Shown here: in pieces, positions 7,805-16,225 of the stretch | Numbering within the stretch: position 1 is the first letter of the stretch | Layout of the letters: each line of letters opens with the position of its first letter | NCBI GenBank assembly: GCA_964385045.1 | Contig: CAYLNM010000008.1 | Location: 1 to 57,714, forward strand | Direction: 5' to 3' | Source: CAYLNM01 sp964385045 | GTDB lineage: Bacteria > Planctomycetota > Phycisphaerae > Phycisphaerales > SM1A02 | DNA length: 57,714 bases | The notes under the pieces: model-generated | Told to the model about the DNA's origin: nothing | What the model saw: only the letters and a program-made list of their open reading frames with translations | Databases searched by the model: none | Program-made: the position numbers and the translations under genes

Positions 7805-8835
7805 GACGAGGCCTCCTTGGTCGTGCGGCGCGGGCTGCGCGTGGTGCCGCCGGTGCCCTTCACGCGGCCCGCGTCGCCGCCGCCGCTGCGGCGCCCGCCG
7901 GGGCCGCGGTCCGCGACGGACCGCATCAGCTCCGCCACCACGTGCTGGCCGAGATCGGTGCGGTCGGCCGCGGTGCGCCGGATCGCGCGGCCGAACATGT
8001 CCCATGCGAAGGCGAGGAACCGCTGGTCGGATCCGTCCACCGGCACCTCCGCCCGGGCGAGGACCTGGGCGAGAGTGATGGTGGACCGGACCGTGGGCAC
8101 GTGCCCGCCGGGGTCGCGCGAGCGGAGCAGCCGGGCGACGTCGACCAGCCGGGCCGCGTCGTCCTCGGCGATGCCGCTCTTGGACGCCGTGATCGCGACC
8201 TCGGTGTCGCGGTCGTAGTGGCCGACCTCGATCGTCACCAGGCGGTCGAGCAGCGCGTCCTGCGTCTCGTGGACGCCGGCGTACTCCACCGGGTTCGACG
8301 TCAGGATCAGCCTGAACTCGGGGTGCACCACGATGTAGCCGCTGCCGTCGGACCGCGGCACGTTGAGGATCCCCTCCTCGAGAATGCTCAGCAGCGTGTT
8401 GTTGGCCTCGGCCCGCGAGCGGTTGAACTCGTCGTAGATGAGGGTGTGCCCACGCTCGCAGGCCGTGGTCAGGCGGTTGTCCACCCAGTTGACCTGCATG
8501 GTCTCCTCGGTCTTGAGGACCGACGAGATGTAGTTGTCGACCATGCTCGACTTGCGGTAGCCCGAGTCGCGCCCGACGAGATCGGACGCACTGAACTCGT
8601 CACTGCCGTGGACGAGGGACACGGGCCGGCCGAGCTGGGCCGCGACGTGGAAGGCCATCGTGGTCTTCCCCGTGCCCGCGGGACCCGAGAAGTGGACCGG
8701 GTAGCCCGCCTCGAGGTAGGCCAGCGCCCGCTCGGTGAGCGACGCGACCATCGGGGAGAGCACGAAGTCCTCGCCGGCCTCGGGGACGAGGGCGGCACGG
8801 GAGTCGGCCGGCTGGACGGCGTGGTCGGTGTGCAT
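7801..8835 (-). CDS. gvpN: Gas vesicle AAA ATPase GvpN
   Basis: GvpN is a MoxR-type AAA+ ATPase required for gas vesicle maturation. The 344-aa protein has Walker A GPAGTGKTT (51-59), Walker B LIYDEFNRS (132-140), and a sensor-1 Asn in LILTSNPVEYAG. It also has the GvpN hallmark ERALAYLEAGYPVHFSGPAG before the P-loop. The C-terminal ~45 residues are a basic Gly/Arg-rich extension. I chose the ATG at 8835; a GTG at 8856 adds seven residues. Neither has a strong ribosome binding site. The stop overlaps the gvpV-like start. Confidence 0.95.
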   Translation of the reverse strand: MHTDHAVQPADSRAALVPEAGEDFVLSPMVASLTERALAYLEAGYPVHFSGPAGTGKTTMAFHVAAQLGRPVSLVHGSDEFSASDLVGRDSGYRKSSMVDNYISSVLKTEETMQVNWVDNRLTTACERGHTLIYDEFNRSRAEANNTLLSILEEGILNVPRSDGSGYIVVHPEFRLILTSNPVEYAGVHETQDALLDRLVTIEVGHYDRDTEVAITASKSGIAEDDAARLVDVARLLRSRDPGGHVPTVRSTITLAQVLARAEVPVDGSDQRFLAFAWDMFGRAIRRTAADRTDLGQHVVAELMRSVADRGPGGRRSGGGDAGRVKGTGGTTRSPRRTTKEASS

Positions 8836-9041
8836 GCCCCGGCTATCGGACAGCACGAGGGGGGTCTTGATCCCCCTGCCCCGATTTCGCGCCCTGTGTC
8901 GTTCGTGCGGGCGGCGCCGCCTCTCGGGACTGCGGTAAGCGGTGCGGGCGCATCCGCTGCGCCCCGCCGGCGAGCGACCACCCGATCAGGAGCCGCGGCG
9001 CCCGCCCCCCGGGGAGGTCGGGCCCCGCCTCCGGGCCCGCG

Positions 9042-9086
9042 CGCGACGACGGCCGCGGGGCCGGAGCCCGCGCGGCCGTCGTCGCG
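9042..9086 (-). terminator. Strong hairpin after the gvpC-like gene
   Basis: A perfect 16-bp inverted repeat (9042-9057 with 9071-9086, loop of 13) begins 19 bases after the gvpC-like stop. No T-run follows, so it may stop, pause or protect the 3' end of the gvpA-gvpC message. Either way it separates the shell genes from gvpN and the accessory genes. Confidence 0.65.
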
Positions 9087-9105
9087 GCGGTCGACCGTCG
9101 CCCGG

Positions 9106-9792
9106 TCAGGCCGCGACGCGGCTCCGAAGCGAGCGGATCACGTCCGCCCCCGAGAGCTGCTGCGGCCGCTCGACCCGCGACCTCCCGCCGCGGCGGGTGC
9201 GTCCCGACCGCCGGCTCGAGGACGAGCCGGCCGAGGCCGAGGTGTCGCCGCGGCGCGACGAGGTGGAGCCACCGCGACCGCTGCGGGTCGAACGCGACCG
9301 CGACGGCGCGGCCGCCGGCGCGGCCGGGGCCTCGTCGCCGAGTCCCCACCAGTTCGCCCGGTCCGCCGCGTGCTGCGCGATCGTGCGAGCCACGGCCTCC
9401 CGGCGGGCCAGCGCGTCCCTGCGCCTCGCCCGGGCCTCCGCCCGAACGGCCTGCCGGCGGGCCTTCTCCGCCTCGACCGCACGGGTGCGGCAGTCGGCGG
9501 AGAACTCGTCGTACCAGTCGAAGACGGCGTTGCAGTACCGGATGCGGGCGTCGGTGTCGTCGAGCGCCTGCTCCTCCCGGGCGGCCGAGACCTCGTCGAG
9601 CCACGTCCGGGTGGCGTCGCAGACCTCGTCGACCCGGGTGGCGACCTCGTCGAGGAACGCACATCGCTCGTCCGCGGCCGTCTCGGCGTCCGCGAGCCGC
9701 TGCTCTTCGCTCTCCGCGAGGAACGAGTGCGTCCACGCGGCGAGCTCCTGGATGTCCTTCGCCCACGGCGTGGACCGCTGCTTCCTGCTCAT
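9106..9792 (-). CDS. GvpC-like helical repeat protein (candidate)
   Basis: A 228-aa, highly charged, mostly helical protein. Residues ~15-110 look like three or four loose ~22-26-residue repeats, each opening on an aromatic or FL/WL motif (HSFLAESEEQ, CAFLDEVATR, TWLDEVSAAR, VFDWYDEFSA). Next come an Arg/Ala-rich helix and a basic Ser/Arg/Gly-rich region, ending in QLSGADVIRSLRSRV. GvpC is the outer-surface protein that stiffens the vesicle through 33-residue helical repeats and is usually encoded right after gvpA, as here. Direct similarity is not clear, so this is a candidate. The ATG at 9792 has GGGGAGGG seven bases upstream. Confidence 0.6.
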   Translation of the reverse strand: MSRKQRSTPWAKDIQELAAWTHSFLAESEEQRLADAETAADERCAFLDEVATRVDEVCDATRTWLDEVSAAREEQALDDTDARIRYCNAVFDWYDEFSADCRTRAVEAEKARRQAVRAEARARRRDALARREAVARTIAQHAADRANWWGLGDEAPAAPAAAPSRSRSTRSGRGGSTSSRRGDTSASAGSSSSRRSGRTRRGGRSRVERPQQLSGADVIRSLRSRVAA

Positions 9793-9816
9793 GATCGATT
9801 CCCTCCCCACGGCAGG

Positions 9817-9850
9817 CCGGCGGGTCCCCCCGTCGTGGGGGGCCCGCCGG
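9817..9850 (-). terminator. Hairpin between gvpA and the gvpC-like gene
   Basis: Arms at 9817-9831 and 9837-9850 pair over 14 bp with one bulged base, and the loop is five bases. It lies 29 bases after the gvpA stop and before the gvpC-like ribosome binding site. It could act as a partial terminator or a 3' stabiliser giving far more gvpA than downstream product, as expected for the main shell protein. Confidence 0.65.
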
Positions 9851-9879
9851 TCTGGATGCAGTGCGACCGGTTTCCCGGA

Positions 9880-10098
9880 TCAGGCCGGCGCGGCGGCGCT
9901 GGCGGTGAGGCCGATGGCCTCGGCGTACTTGAGATAGGTCTCGACCGACGCGACGACGACGCGGGCCTCGACCGAGAGAAGCTCGATCCCGACCAGCGAC
10001 ACCTTCGCGAACGCGTCGATCACGATGCCCTTGTCGAGGATGCGATCGACGACCTCGGCCAGGCTCGACGAATCGGTGGTCTTCTGAACCTTCGCCAT
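9880..10098 (-). CDS. gvpA: Gas vesicle structural protein GvpA
   Basis: The main gas vesicle shell protein, 72 aa and normal length. The sequence is nearly canonical: SSSLAEVVDRILDKGIVIDA, then KVSLVGIELLSVEARVVVAS, then VETYLKYAEAIGLT. GvpA polymerises into the rib structure of the gas-filled, water-excluding shell. The ATG at 10098 is preceded by GGGAG at good spacing. It is the first gene of the leftward operon; its promoter must lie in the divergent region 10099-10489. Confidence 0.98.
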   Translation of the reverse strand: MAKVQKTTDSSSLAEVVDRILDKGIVIDAFAKVSLVGIELLSVEARVVVASVETYLKYAEAIGLTASAAAPA

Positions 10099-10489
10099 GA
10101 CTTGACTCCCAGTGAACGTGCCTGTTTCGTGCACCTGCCGGAGTTCCGGTCGAACGATGCACCCTGACGCCGCAGGCCCCGGCACCTCGCCGGACCCGTT
10201 GCGGCGGAGTGCACGTCGGGCTGATCCGGGGGTGACTTGCGGTCGGGACGCGGGAGCGGCCGAATCCCGGGTGGGATCGCGCGGCGAGGTCCGGTCGTGC
10301 GGGCGACGCGGGATCCGCATCCGGCGCCGACTGGCGGGGCGGTGGCCGCCCTCCCCCCCGCCCGCCCCGCCTCCGCGGCGGATCACGTCCCTCGTCGGAC
10401 CGATGACACGCCTCGGATCGGCGTCGGTCCCACCCCTGCGCGCGGCGCTGGGGAGGGCCTCCCTCCCGATCCGCCCCGGGAAGGTTCGG
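10099..10489. promoter_or_regulatory. Divergent intergenic region between gvpA and the CheA-like gene
   Basis: These 391 bases separate two divergent genes and must hold promoters for both. I see no convincing sigma-70 or sigma-54 boxes. A 7-bp hairpin (10451-10457 with 10461-10467) lies just upstream of the rightward start at 10490. No credible small gene was found. Confidence 0.5.
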
Positions 10490-13400
10490 ATGTCCTCGGA
10501 CGAGATCAGAGAGCGAATGCTCGTGGGCGCCGTGGCGTTCCTGCCGCGGCTGCGGGACGATGCGCGCCGTGCCCGGGGGATCGCCGCCGCCCGGCTGGTC
10601 CGCCGCGCCGCCGAGCCGCTCGCCCTCATCGTGGCCGCCCTCGAGGAGACCGGGCCCGGCCCGGCGCTGGACGCGGCCCGCGAGGTCCTCGACCGCGCCC
10701 GCCATGGCCTGGGGACGGACGACGCGGCACGAGCGTCCGGGCTCGACGCCTGGTGCACCGGACTCGATCGCCTCGCCGCGGAGCTGCCCCGGGCCCTGCC
10801 GTCCGTCGCCCGCGCCGCTCGGGCGGCTCGGCGGCGAACGGAGACGCGGACGGACGGCACCGCGCAGGCCGCCGCGCAGAGAACCGCCGACCGTGGACCC
10901 GGGTCCTCGGCTCGGGCCACCGTGGCGACCGAGACGTCCGCCGCCCGGGCGTCCGCCGGGAGGAAGGCCACCGGCAGCACGACCGCCCGCCGCGAGACCG
11001 CATCCTCGGCCCGGACCGCGGCGGCGACCGAGACGCCCACCTCCCGGACCTCCGCGGGAGGGAAGGCCACCGCGAAGAGGACCGCCGCCCGCGGAAACGC
11101 ATCCGCGGGCCGCACCACTCCGGCGACGAGGAAGGCCGCCGCCCGCAAGGCCGCCGCGAAGAAGACCGCCCGCCGCGGAACCGCGTCCGNNNNNNNNNNN
11201 NNNNNNNNNNNNNNNNNNNNNNNNNNNNNNNNNNNNNNNNNNNNNNNNNNNNNNNNNNNNNNNNNNNNNNNNNNNNNNNNNNNNNNNNNAAGAAGACCGC
11301 CCCCCGCGGAACCGCGTCCGCGGGCCGCACCACCTCGGCGACGAGGAAGGCCGCCGCCCGCAGGGCCGCCGCGAAGAAGACCGCCCGCCGCGGAACCGCG
11401 TCCGCGGGCCGCACCACCCCGGCGACGAGGAAGGCCGCCGCCCGCAAGGCCGCCGCGAAGAAGACCGCCCCCCGCGGAAACGCGTCCGGGGGCCGCACCA
11501 CCCCGGCGACCGGGAAGGCGGCCGCGCGAAAGGTCGTCGCGAGGAAGACCGCCGGTCGCCGCGCCGCGTCATCGACCCGCACGACCACGGTGAGCAGGAA
11601 GGCGCCCGCCCGGAAGGCTGCGAAGAAGACCGTCGCCCGCGGCACCGCATCCCCGGCCCGCACCACGCCCGCGTCCCGGAAGGCCGCACCGAAGACCGGC
11701 ACCGGGAAGAGCGCCATCGCCCGGACGAGCACCGCGAGGACGGACGCCGCCCCCGGAGCCACCGCATCCACCGGCACCACGGACGCGAGGACGACGGCTC
11801 GCGCCGCGGGAACGGCCGCGTCCGCCCCCGCTCGCCGCGCCGGGATCGACGCCCGGACTCGCCCCGCCTCCGCCGCCTCGTCCTTCGCCCGACCCGCGAG
11901 GAGTCGACCGATGATGTCGCCCGACGACGCCGCGTGCCCCATCATCGTGGCGACGCCGATCGAGGAGCCCGCGTGGAGCACCCGGATCCTGACGCTCCCG
12001 AATGCGCGGGCGGAGCAGATGCAGTTCGTCGTGGCGAACGTGCGCTCGATCACGCGGCAGATCGAGGACGCAGCCCGGTCCTGTCAGGACGTGCTCGGCC
12101 GGTCCGAGGGCAGCGATCGGCTCGAGTCGATCTGCGGCGAGCTGCGGGACGGCATGGGCGACTTCCGCTTCGCCGACTACGACCGCCTCGTCGACCTGCT
12201 CGAGACGATCGCCGCCGCGATCCCCGACGCCTCGGAGGAGATCCTGCACGAGCTCGTGGTGCGCGCCCGCGCGATCCACCTGCTGCTCGATCAGTTCGTG
12301 GCCGCCCTCGAGGTCGGCAACCTCACCCGCTGGCCGCTGGACACCTTCGCCCAGCGAATCGGGGCGATCGCCGGCGGGCAGGTGCCGCCGGTGGAGACCT
12401 CGCTGTGGCACGGGCGCAGCCCCGAGCGGGTGCTCGAGCTCGACGGCGTGGTCGACGGTGGCGACGGCGCACCCCAGTGGCTGATCCAGCCGCCGCGCGA
12501 CGAGGCGAGCGTCGAGGCCGCCGCCGCCGCCCTGCAGGCGTCCGATCGCACCGCCCGGACCACCGCCGCGGATCGCCAGGTCCGCGTCGGCGTCGAGCTG
12601 CTCGACCGCCTCGGCGACATCGCCGGCCAGCTGGTCCTCTGCAAGAACCGCCTCTTCGGGGTCTCCCGAGATGCCGCCCGTCGCGTCGACGATCGCGAGC
12701 TCGTCGAGTCCCTCGCCGGCATCTCGCACGAGTTCGAGCAGCTGACCACCGGCCTGCAGAGCGACGTCCTGCGCACGCGGACCGTCCCGCTCGCCCTGCT
12801 CTTCGACCGGTACGTTCGCGTCGCCCGCGACGTGGCCCGGATCAACGAGCGGGAGATCGAGATGGAGGTCGTGGGGCGCGAGGTCGAGATCGACCGCGAC
12901 GTCATCGAGGCGCTGGGCGAGCCGCTGAGCCGCCTCGTCCGCTTCGCCGCCCGCTGCGTCGAGCCCGCCGCCGAGCGACGCGCGGCCGGCAAGTCGGCCG
13001 CAGCCGCGATGCGGCTCGCCGCCGAGTCCCGCGAGGGACAGGTCGCGATCCGCATCGAGTGCGACGGGGCGCTTCCCGAACGGGACGAGGTGGCCCCGAT
13101 CGCGGCCACCCTCGGACTCGTCGATCCCGACGACCTCGAGCACATGGACGACGACGAGGTCCTCATGCTGCTCGCCCGCGACGACTTCCCCGGCAGCGAC
13201 CTCGCCGGCGTGACCGACCTGCTCGACCGGATTCGCGGCCGCCTGCGGATCCGCGAGGAAGCGGACGGATTCTCGTGCGAGCTCGTGGTCGCGGTGCGGT
13301 CCACCAGCGTGCGGGCGATCCTGTGCCGCGTCGGCGACCACGCCTACGCGGTGCCGGTCCGCAGTGTGGTCGAGATCCTGCAGCCCGACTCGGACACGCT

Positions 13401-13728
13401 GGTCGAGGCCTCGCGCAGCCGGATGCTCCGGCGGCGCGACACGCTCATCCCGCTCATTCGGATGTCGGAGCTGCTCGAGGAGCCGGGAGCCGGGGCGACC
13501 TGGACGGCGGTGATCGTGCGCGGCGCCGATCGCGCGTTCGGACTCGTGGTGGACGAGGTCCTCGGACAGGAGGAGATCGTGATCAAGGAGCTCGCCGACG
13601 GACGCGCGTTCGGCCCCGTCTCGGGGGCGACGATCCGCGACGACGGCGGGGTGAGCCTCATCCTCGACGTGGACGCGATCGAGGAGGCGGCGCGAGACGA
13701 GCTCGAAGGGCGGCGGCTCGCGGCCTGA
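10490..13728 (+). CDS. Histone-H1-like repeat protein fused to a degenerate CheA with CheW domain
   Basis: The N-terminal ~110 residues are helical (from MSSDEIRERM). An Ala/Lys/Arg-rich repeat segment resembling histone H1/HC2 follows, interrupted by an N gap. After 11911 comes a CheA-like body. Its HPt-like region has CGELRDGMGDFRF where the phospho-His motif should be. The P3 dimerisation helices are clear (GVELLDRLGDIAGQLVLCKN, VLRTRTVPLALLFDRYVRVA). The ATPase fold is decayed: N box RFAARCV, G1 CDGALP, G2 missing. The CheW domain (RVGDHAYAVPVRSVVEIL) is intact. It probably acts as a receptor-coupling scaffold, not a kinase. The apparent frame change is due to the gap. A strong internal ribosome site (GAGGAG) before ATG 11911 means the CheA part could also start there. 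Confidence 0.8.
11075..11706 (+). repeat. 84-bp tandem repeats (28-residue basic units)
   Basis: Full 84-bp copies start at 11075, 11290, 11374, 11458 and 11623, with an 81-bp copy at 11542 and a copy at 11159 cut by the gap. More degenerate copies reach back to about 10870. The unit encodes 28 residues of the type KKTAxRGTASAGRTT then xATRKAAARKAAA, like the Lys/Ala-rich tails of bacterial histone-H1 homologues. Confidence 0.95.
11190..11289. other. Assembly gap of 100 N inside the repeat array
   Basis: Exactly 100 N, a placeholder length. It begins partway through one 84-bp unit and ends at the start of another. To restore the repeat register the true missing length should be 53 bases plus a multiple of 84. 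That is 2 modulo 3, whereas 100 is 1 modulo 3, which explains the artificial frame change across it. Confidence 0.95.
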
Positions 13729-13906
13729 GCCGCATGCTCGAGCCGCACGCCTGCGCCGGACGCCTGAGCCGCATGCCTGCGCCGCAAGCCTGAGCCTGCG
13801 CCTGCGTCGCACACCCGCCCCGCACGCCGGCACCCGCCTCGTCGGGCGGCGGCCCGTCATCGATCCCCGGGCACCCCTCCCCGCGCGGCGCCCGGCACCG
13901 CCGCCG

Positions 13907-15175
13907 TCAGCCGGCCGCGCCCGCGGTCACCCGCCGACCGGCCGCCTGCATGCGGCGCACGACCTCGGCCACGTTCTCCGGGGAGTTGAAGGCCGAGATG
14001 CGGAACCAGCCCTCGCCGAGCCGGCCGAAGCCGGCGCCCGGCGTCACGACCACCTGCAGCTCCTCGAGCATGCGGTCGAAGACGCCCCACGAGTCCAGGC
14101 CGTCCGGACAGCCGACCCACACGTACGGCGCGTGCTCGCCGCCGTGCACCCGCAGGCCCATCGCGGCGCAGCCCTCGCGGAGAGCGCGGGCATTGGCGAG
14201 GTACCCGTCGACGAGGGCCCGCGTCTCGGTCCGCCCCGCCTCGGAGTACAGCGCCTCGGCCCCGCGCTGCACGACGTACGCGACGCTGTTGCTGCGGGTG
14301 CTCCACCGCCGCCGCCAGAGCTCGAGCAGCGACACCGGCTCGCCGCCGCGGGTCCGGCCGCGGAGCTCGCGCGGGCAGACCGTGTAGCCGCACCGCACCC
14401 CGGTGAAGCCGCCGTTCTTGGAGAACGAGCGGAACTCGATCGCGCACCGGCGGGCGTCCTCGACCTCGAGGATGGACCGGGGCAGGTCGGGATCGGTGAC
14501 GAAGTCGGCGTACGCGGCGTCGTAGAGGATGACCGCCTCGTGCCGCAGGGCCCACGCGACCCACGCCTCGAGCCGCGGGCGATCGATCATGCCGCCGGTG
14601 GGATTGTTCGGGAAGCACAGGTACACGAGGTCCAGCGGCTCGTCCGGCGGCTCGGGGACGAAGCCGGTCGCCTCGGTGCACGGCAGCGGGACCAGGCCCT
14701 CGTACCCCCCGCCCTCGAGCGCGGGGCCGGTGTTGCCGGCCATCACGTTGGTGTCGACGTAGACCGGGTAGACCGGGTCGGGGATCCCGATGCGGTTGGC
14801 CCGGTCTCCGGCGAAGATCTCGAGGATCGCGCCCGCGTCGGTCTTCGAGCCGTCGGAGACGATCACCTCGTCCCGCTCGACCTCGATCCCCCGCTCGCGG
14901 AAGTCGCCGGCGACGATCGCCTCCCGCAGGAAGTCGTAGCCCCACGGCGGCCCGTACCCGCGGAAGCCCTCCCGGGTGGCCATCTCGTCCACTGCGCGGT
15001 GCATCGCCGCCACCGCCGACGGCGGCAGCGGCTCGGTCACGTCGCCGACGCCGCAGCGGATGATGCGGCGGGCGAGTTCCGGCGACCGCGCGGCGAACGC
15101 CTCGACCCGGCGGGCGATCTCGGGGAAGAAGTACGCGCCGGCGAGCGTGAGATAGTGCTCGTTGACCAGGGCCAC
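13907..15175 (-). CDS. dapL: LL-diaminopimelate aminotransferase
   Basis: DapL converts tetrahydrodipicolinate directly to LL-diaminopimelate using glutamate, a shortcut in lysine and peptidoglycan synthesis. The 422-aa protein has the family start (NEHYLTLAGAYFFPEIARRV), the IRCGVGDVTEPLP and EGFRGYGPPWGYDFLREAI segments, VSDGSKTDAGAI, CFPNNPTGG, and the PLP lysine in SFSKNGGFTGVRCGY. The GTG start at 15175 agrees with the family N-terminus. It lies downstream of rplT on the same strand but 132 bases away, so it may have its own promoter. DapL is typical of planctomycetes, chlamydiae and some other phyla. Confidence 0.95.
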   Translation of the reverse strand: MALVNEHYLTLAGAYFFPEIARRVEAFAARSPELARRIIRCGVGDVTEPLPPSAVAAMHRAVDEMATREGFRGYGPPWGYDFLREAIVAGDFRERGIEVERDEVIVSDGSKTDAGAILEIFAGDRANRIGIPDPVYPVYVDTNVMAGNTGPALEGGGYEGLVPLPCTEATGFVPEPPDEPLDLVYLCFPNNPTGGMIDRPRLEAWVAWALRHEAVILYDAAYADFVTDPDLPRSILEVEDARRCAIEFRSFSKNGGFTGVRCGYTVCPRELRGRTRGGEPVSLLELWRRRWSTRSNSVAYVVQRGAEALYSEAGRTETRALVDGYLANARALREGCAAMGLRVHGGEHAPYVWVGCPDGLDSWGVFDRMLEELQVVVTPGAGFGRLGEGWFRISAFNSPENVAEVVRRMQAAGRRVTAGAAG

Positions 15176-15220
15176 GGCGGGATCCGATCGGGTCGCGAGG
15201 GACGGCTCGCCGGCCGCCGG

Positions 15221-15326
15221 CCGCGGCGAGGGACGACGCGGCGGCGGCCAGGGCTCAGGACGAGGCGGCGCCGGCCGCGGCGCGGGACGACGCGGCGGCG
15301 GCCGGGCTCAGGACGAGGCGGCGCCG
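15221..15326. repeat. 52/53-bp tandem duplication of the rplT 3' end
   Basis: Copy 1 (15221-15273) and copy 2 (15275-15326) differ by one substitution and one indel. Copy 2 contains the last codons and stop of rplT, so the duplication created a second, untranslated copy of the rplT end just downstream. It probably arose by replication slippage. Confidence 0.9.
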
Positions 15327-15688
15327 ACCGGAGCGGTCGCGTGCTCCTCGGCGAGCGCCACCAGCTGGTCGAACGCCTTGGGGTCCTCGATCGCGAGCTG
15401 GCTGAGCATCTTGCGGTTCAGCAGCACGCCGGCCCGCTGCAGGCCGTTCATGAAGCGGCTGTACCGGGTCCCCCGCATGCGGCACGCCGCGGTGATGCGG
15501 GTGATCCACAGGCGGCGGAAGGCACGGCGTCGGTTGCGGCGGTCGCGATAGGCGAACTGGCCGGCGCGGATGATCGCGACCTTGGCCTGCTGCTTGTGCC
15601 GGCTCTTGGATCCCCAGTACCCGCGGGCGGAACGGAGGATGCGGCGGCGGGCCTTGTTGCGGGCGGCGCCCTTGCGTGCGCGGGGCAT
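15308..15688 (-). CDS. rplT: 50S ribosomal protein L20
   Basis: L20 binds 23S rRNA early in large-subunit assembly. The sequence is canonical (MPRARKGAARNKARRRIL, ARGYWGSKSRHKQQAKVAI, RDRRNRRRAFRRLWITRI, GLQRAGVLLNRKMLSQLA). It is 126 aa, with a ~10-residue C-terminal extension beyond the usual ~117. The ATG at 15688 has GGAG at good spacing. It follows rpmI by 139 bases in the usual rpmI-rplT order. No infC is visible upstream: a sigma and anti-sigma pair occupies that place. Confidence 0.98.
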   Translation of the reverse strand: MPRARKGAARNKARRRILRSARGYWGSKSRHKQQAKVAIIRAGQFAYRDRRNRRRAFRRLWITRITAACRMRGTRYSRFMNGLQRAGVLLNRKMLSQLAIEDPKAFDQLVALAEEHATAPVGAASS

Positions 15689-15827
15689 GACGAGACTCCG
15701 TCTGACCGTCGATCGCGGGGGTCGACGGGCCCGTCCGCACTCGCGGACGTCGGCCCGGGACGCTCGTGCCCGGCCGGCGGTGGGGAGGGGGCGGCCGGCG
15801 ACGCTCGGGTCGCGGCCGCGGGCGGGA

Positions 15828-16079
15828 TCACTCGGCGGCGGCGGCCTCGGCGGCGGCGGCCTTCGCCTGGTTCTCCGAGCGGACGCTGGTGAACAGCATC
15901 GCGCGGACGCGGCGGACGTCGCCCGCCTTGGCGTAGGCCGGACGGCGATAGCTGCGCATGAGCTTGCCCGACTTGTGGCTGCGAAGGTGCCGGCCGAAGG
16001 CGCGGCGGAACTTCACCTTGCCGCTCTTCGTGAAGCGGATGCGCTTCAGGAGACCCTTGTTCGGCTTGTTCTTCGGCAC
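15828..16079 (-). CDS. rpmI: 50S ribosomal protein L35
   Basis: L35, 83 aa. The core is canonical (MPKNKPNKGLLKRIRFTKSG, KVKFRRAFGRHLRSHKSGKL). After residue ~64 there is an extra tail ending in an Ala/Glu repeat (AKAAAAEAAAAE), which L35 usually lacks. It is transcribed with rplT from a strong promoter at 16198-16225, leaving a leader of roughly 110 bases. Confidence 0.97.
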   Translation of the reverse strand: MPKNKPNKGLLKRIRFTKSGKVKFRRAFGRHLRSHKSGKLMRSYRRPAYAKAGDVRRVRAMLFTSVRSENQAKAAAAEAAAAE

Positions 16080-16197
16080 GGCAGCCAGCTCCGGGGCTCG
16101 GGGTTCCCCGGGGGCGCCGGGGGGATCCTGGGAGGCCCCGGGAATGGCGCGGAAGCGCGGCGCGAGGCCGCCCGCCGCACCACGGGGCGAACCGCGG

Positions 16198-16225
16198 AGG
16201 ATAGCCGTCCCGTCGCCGCTGTCAA
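16198..16225 (-). promoter_or_regulatory. Sigma-70 promoter for rpmI-rplT
   Basis: On the minus strand TTGACA (16220-16225), a 16-bp spacer, then TATCCT (16198-16203). The -35 box overlaps the stop codon of the upstream anti-sigma gene. It is among the best promoter matches in the window. Confidence 0.8.

Noticed and set aside
10490..13728. A genuine frameshift or two unrelated genes on either side of the N gap
   Set aside because: The repeat register shows that the frame change is produced by the arbitrary 100-N length; both flanks encode the same 28-residue unit.
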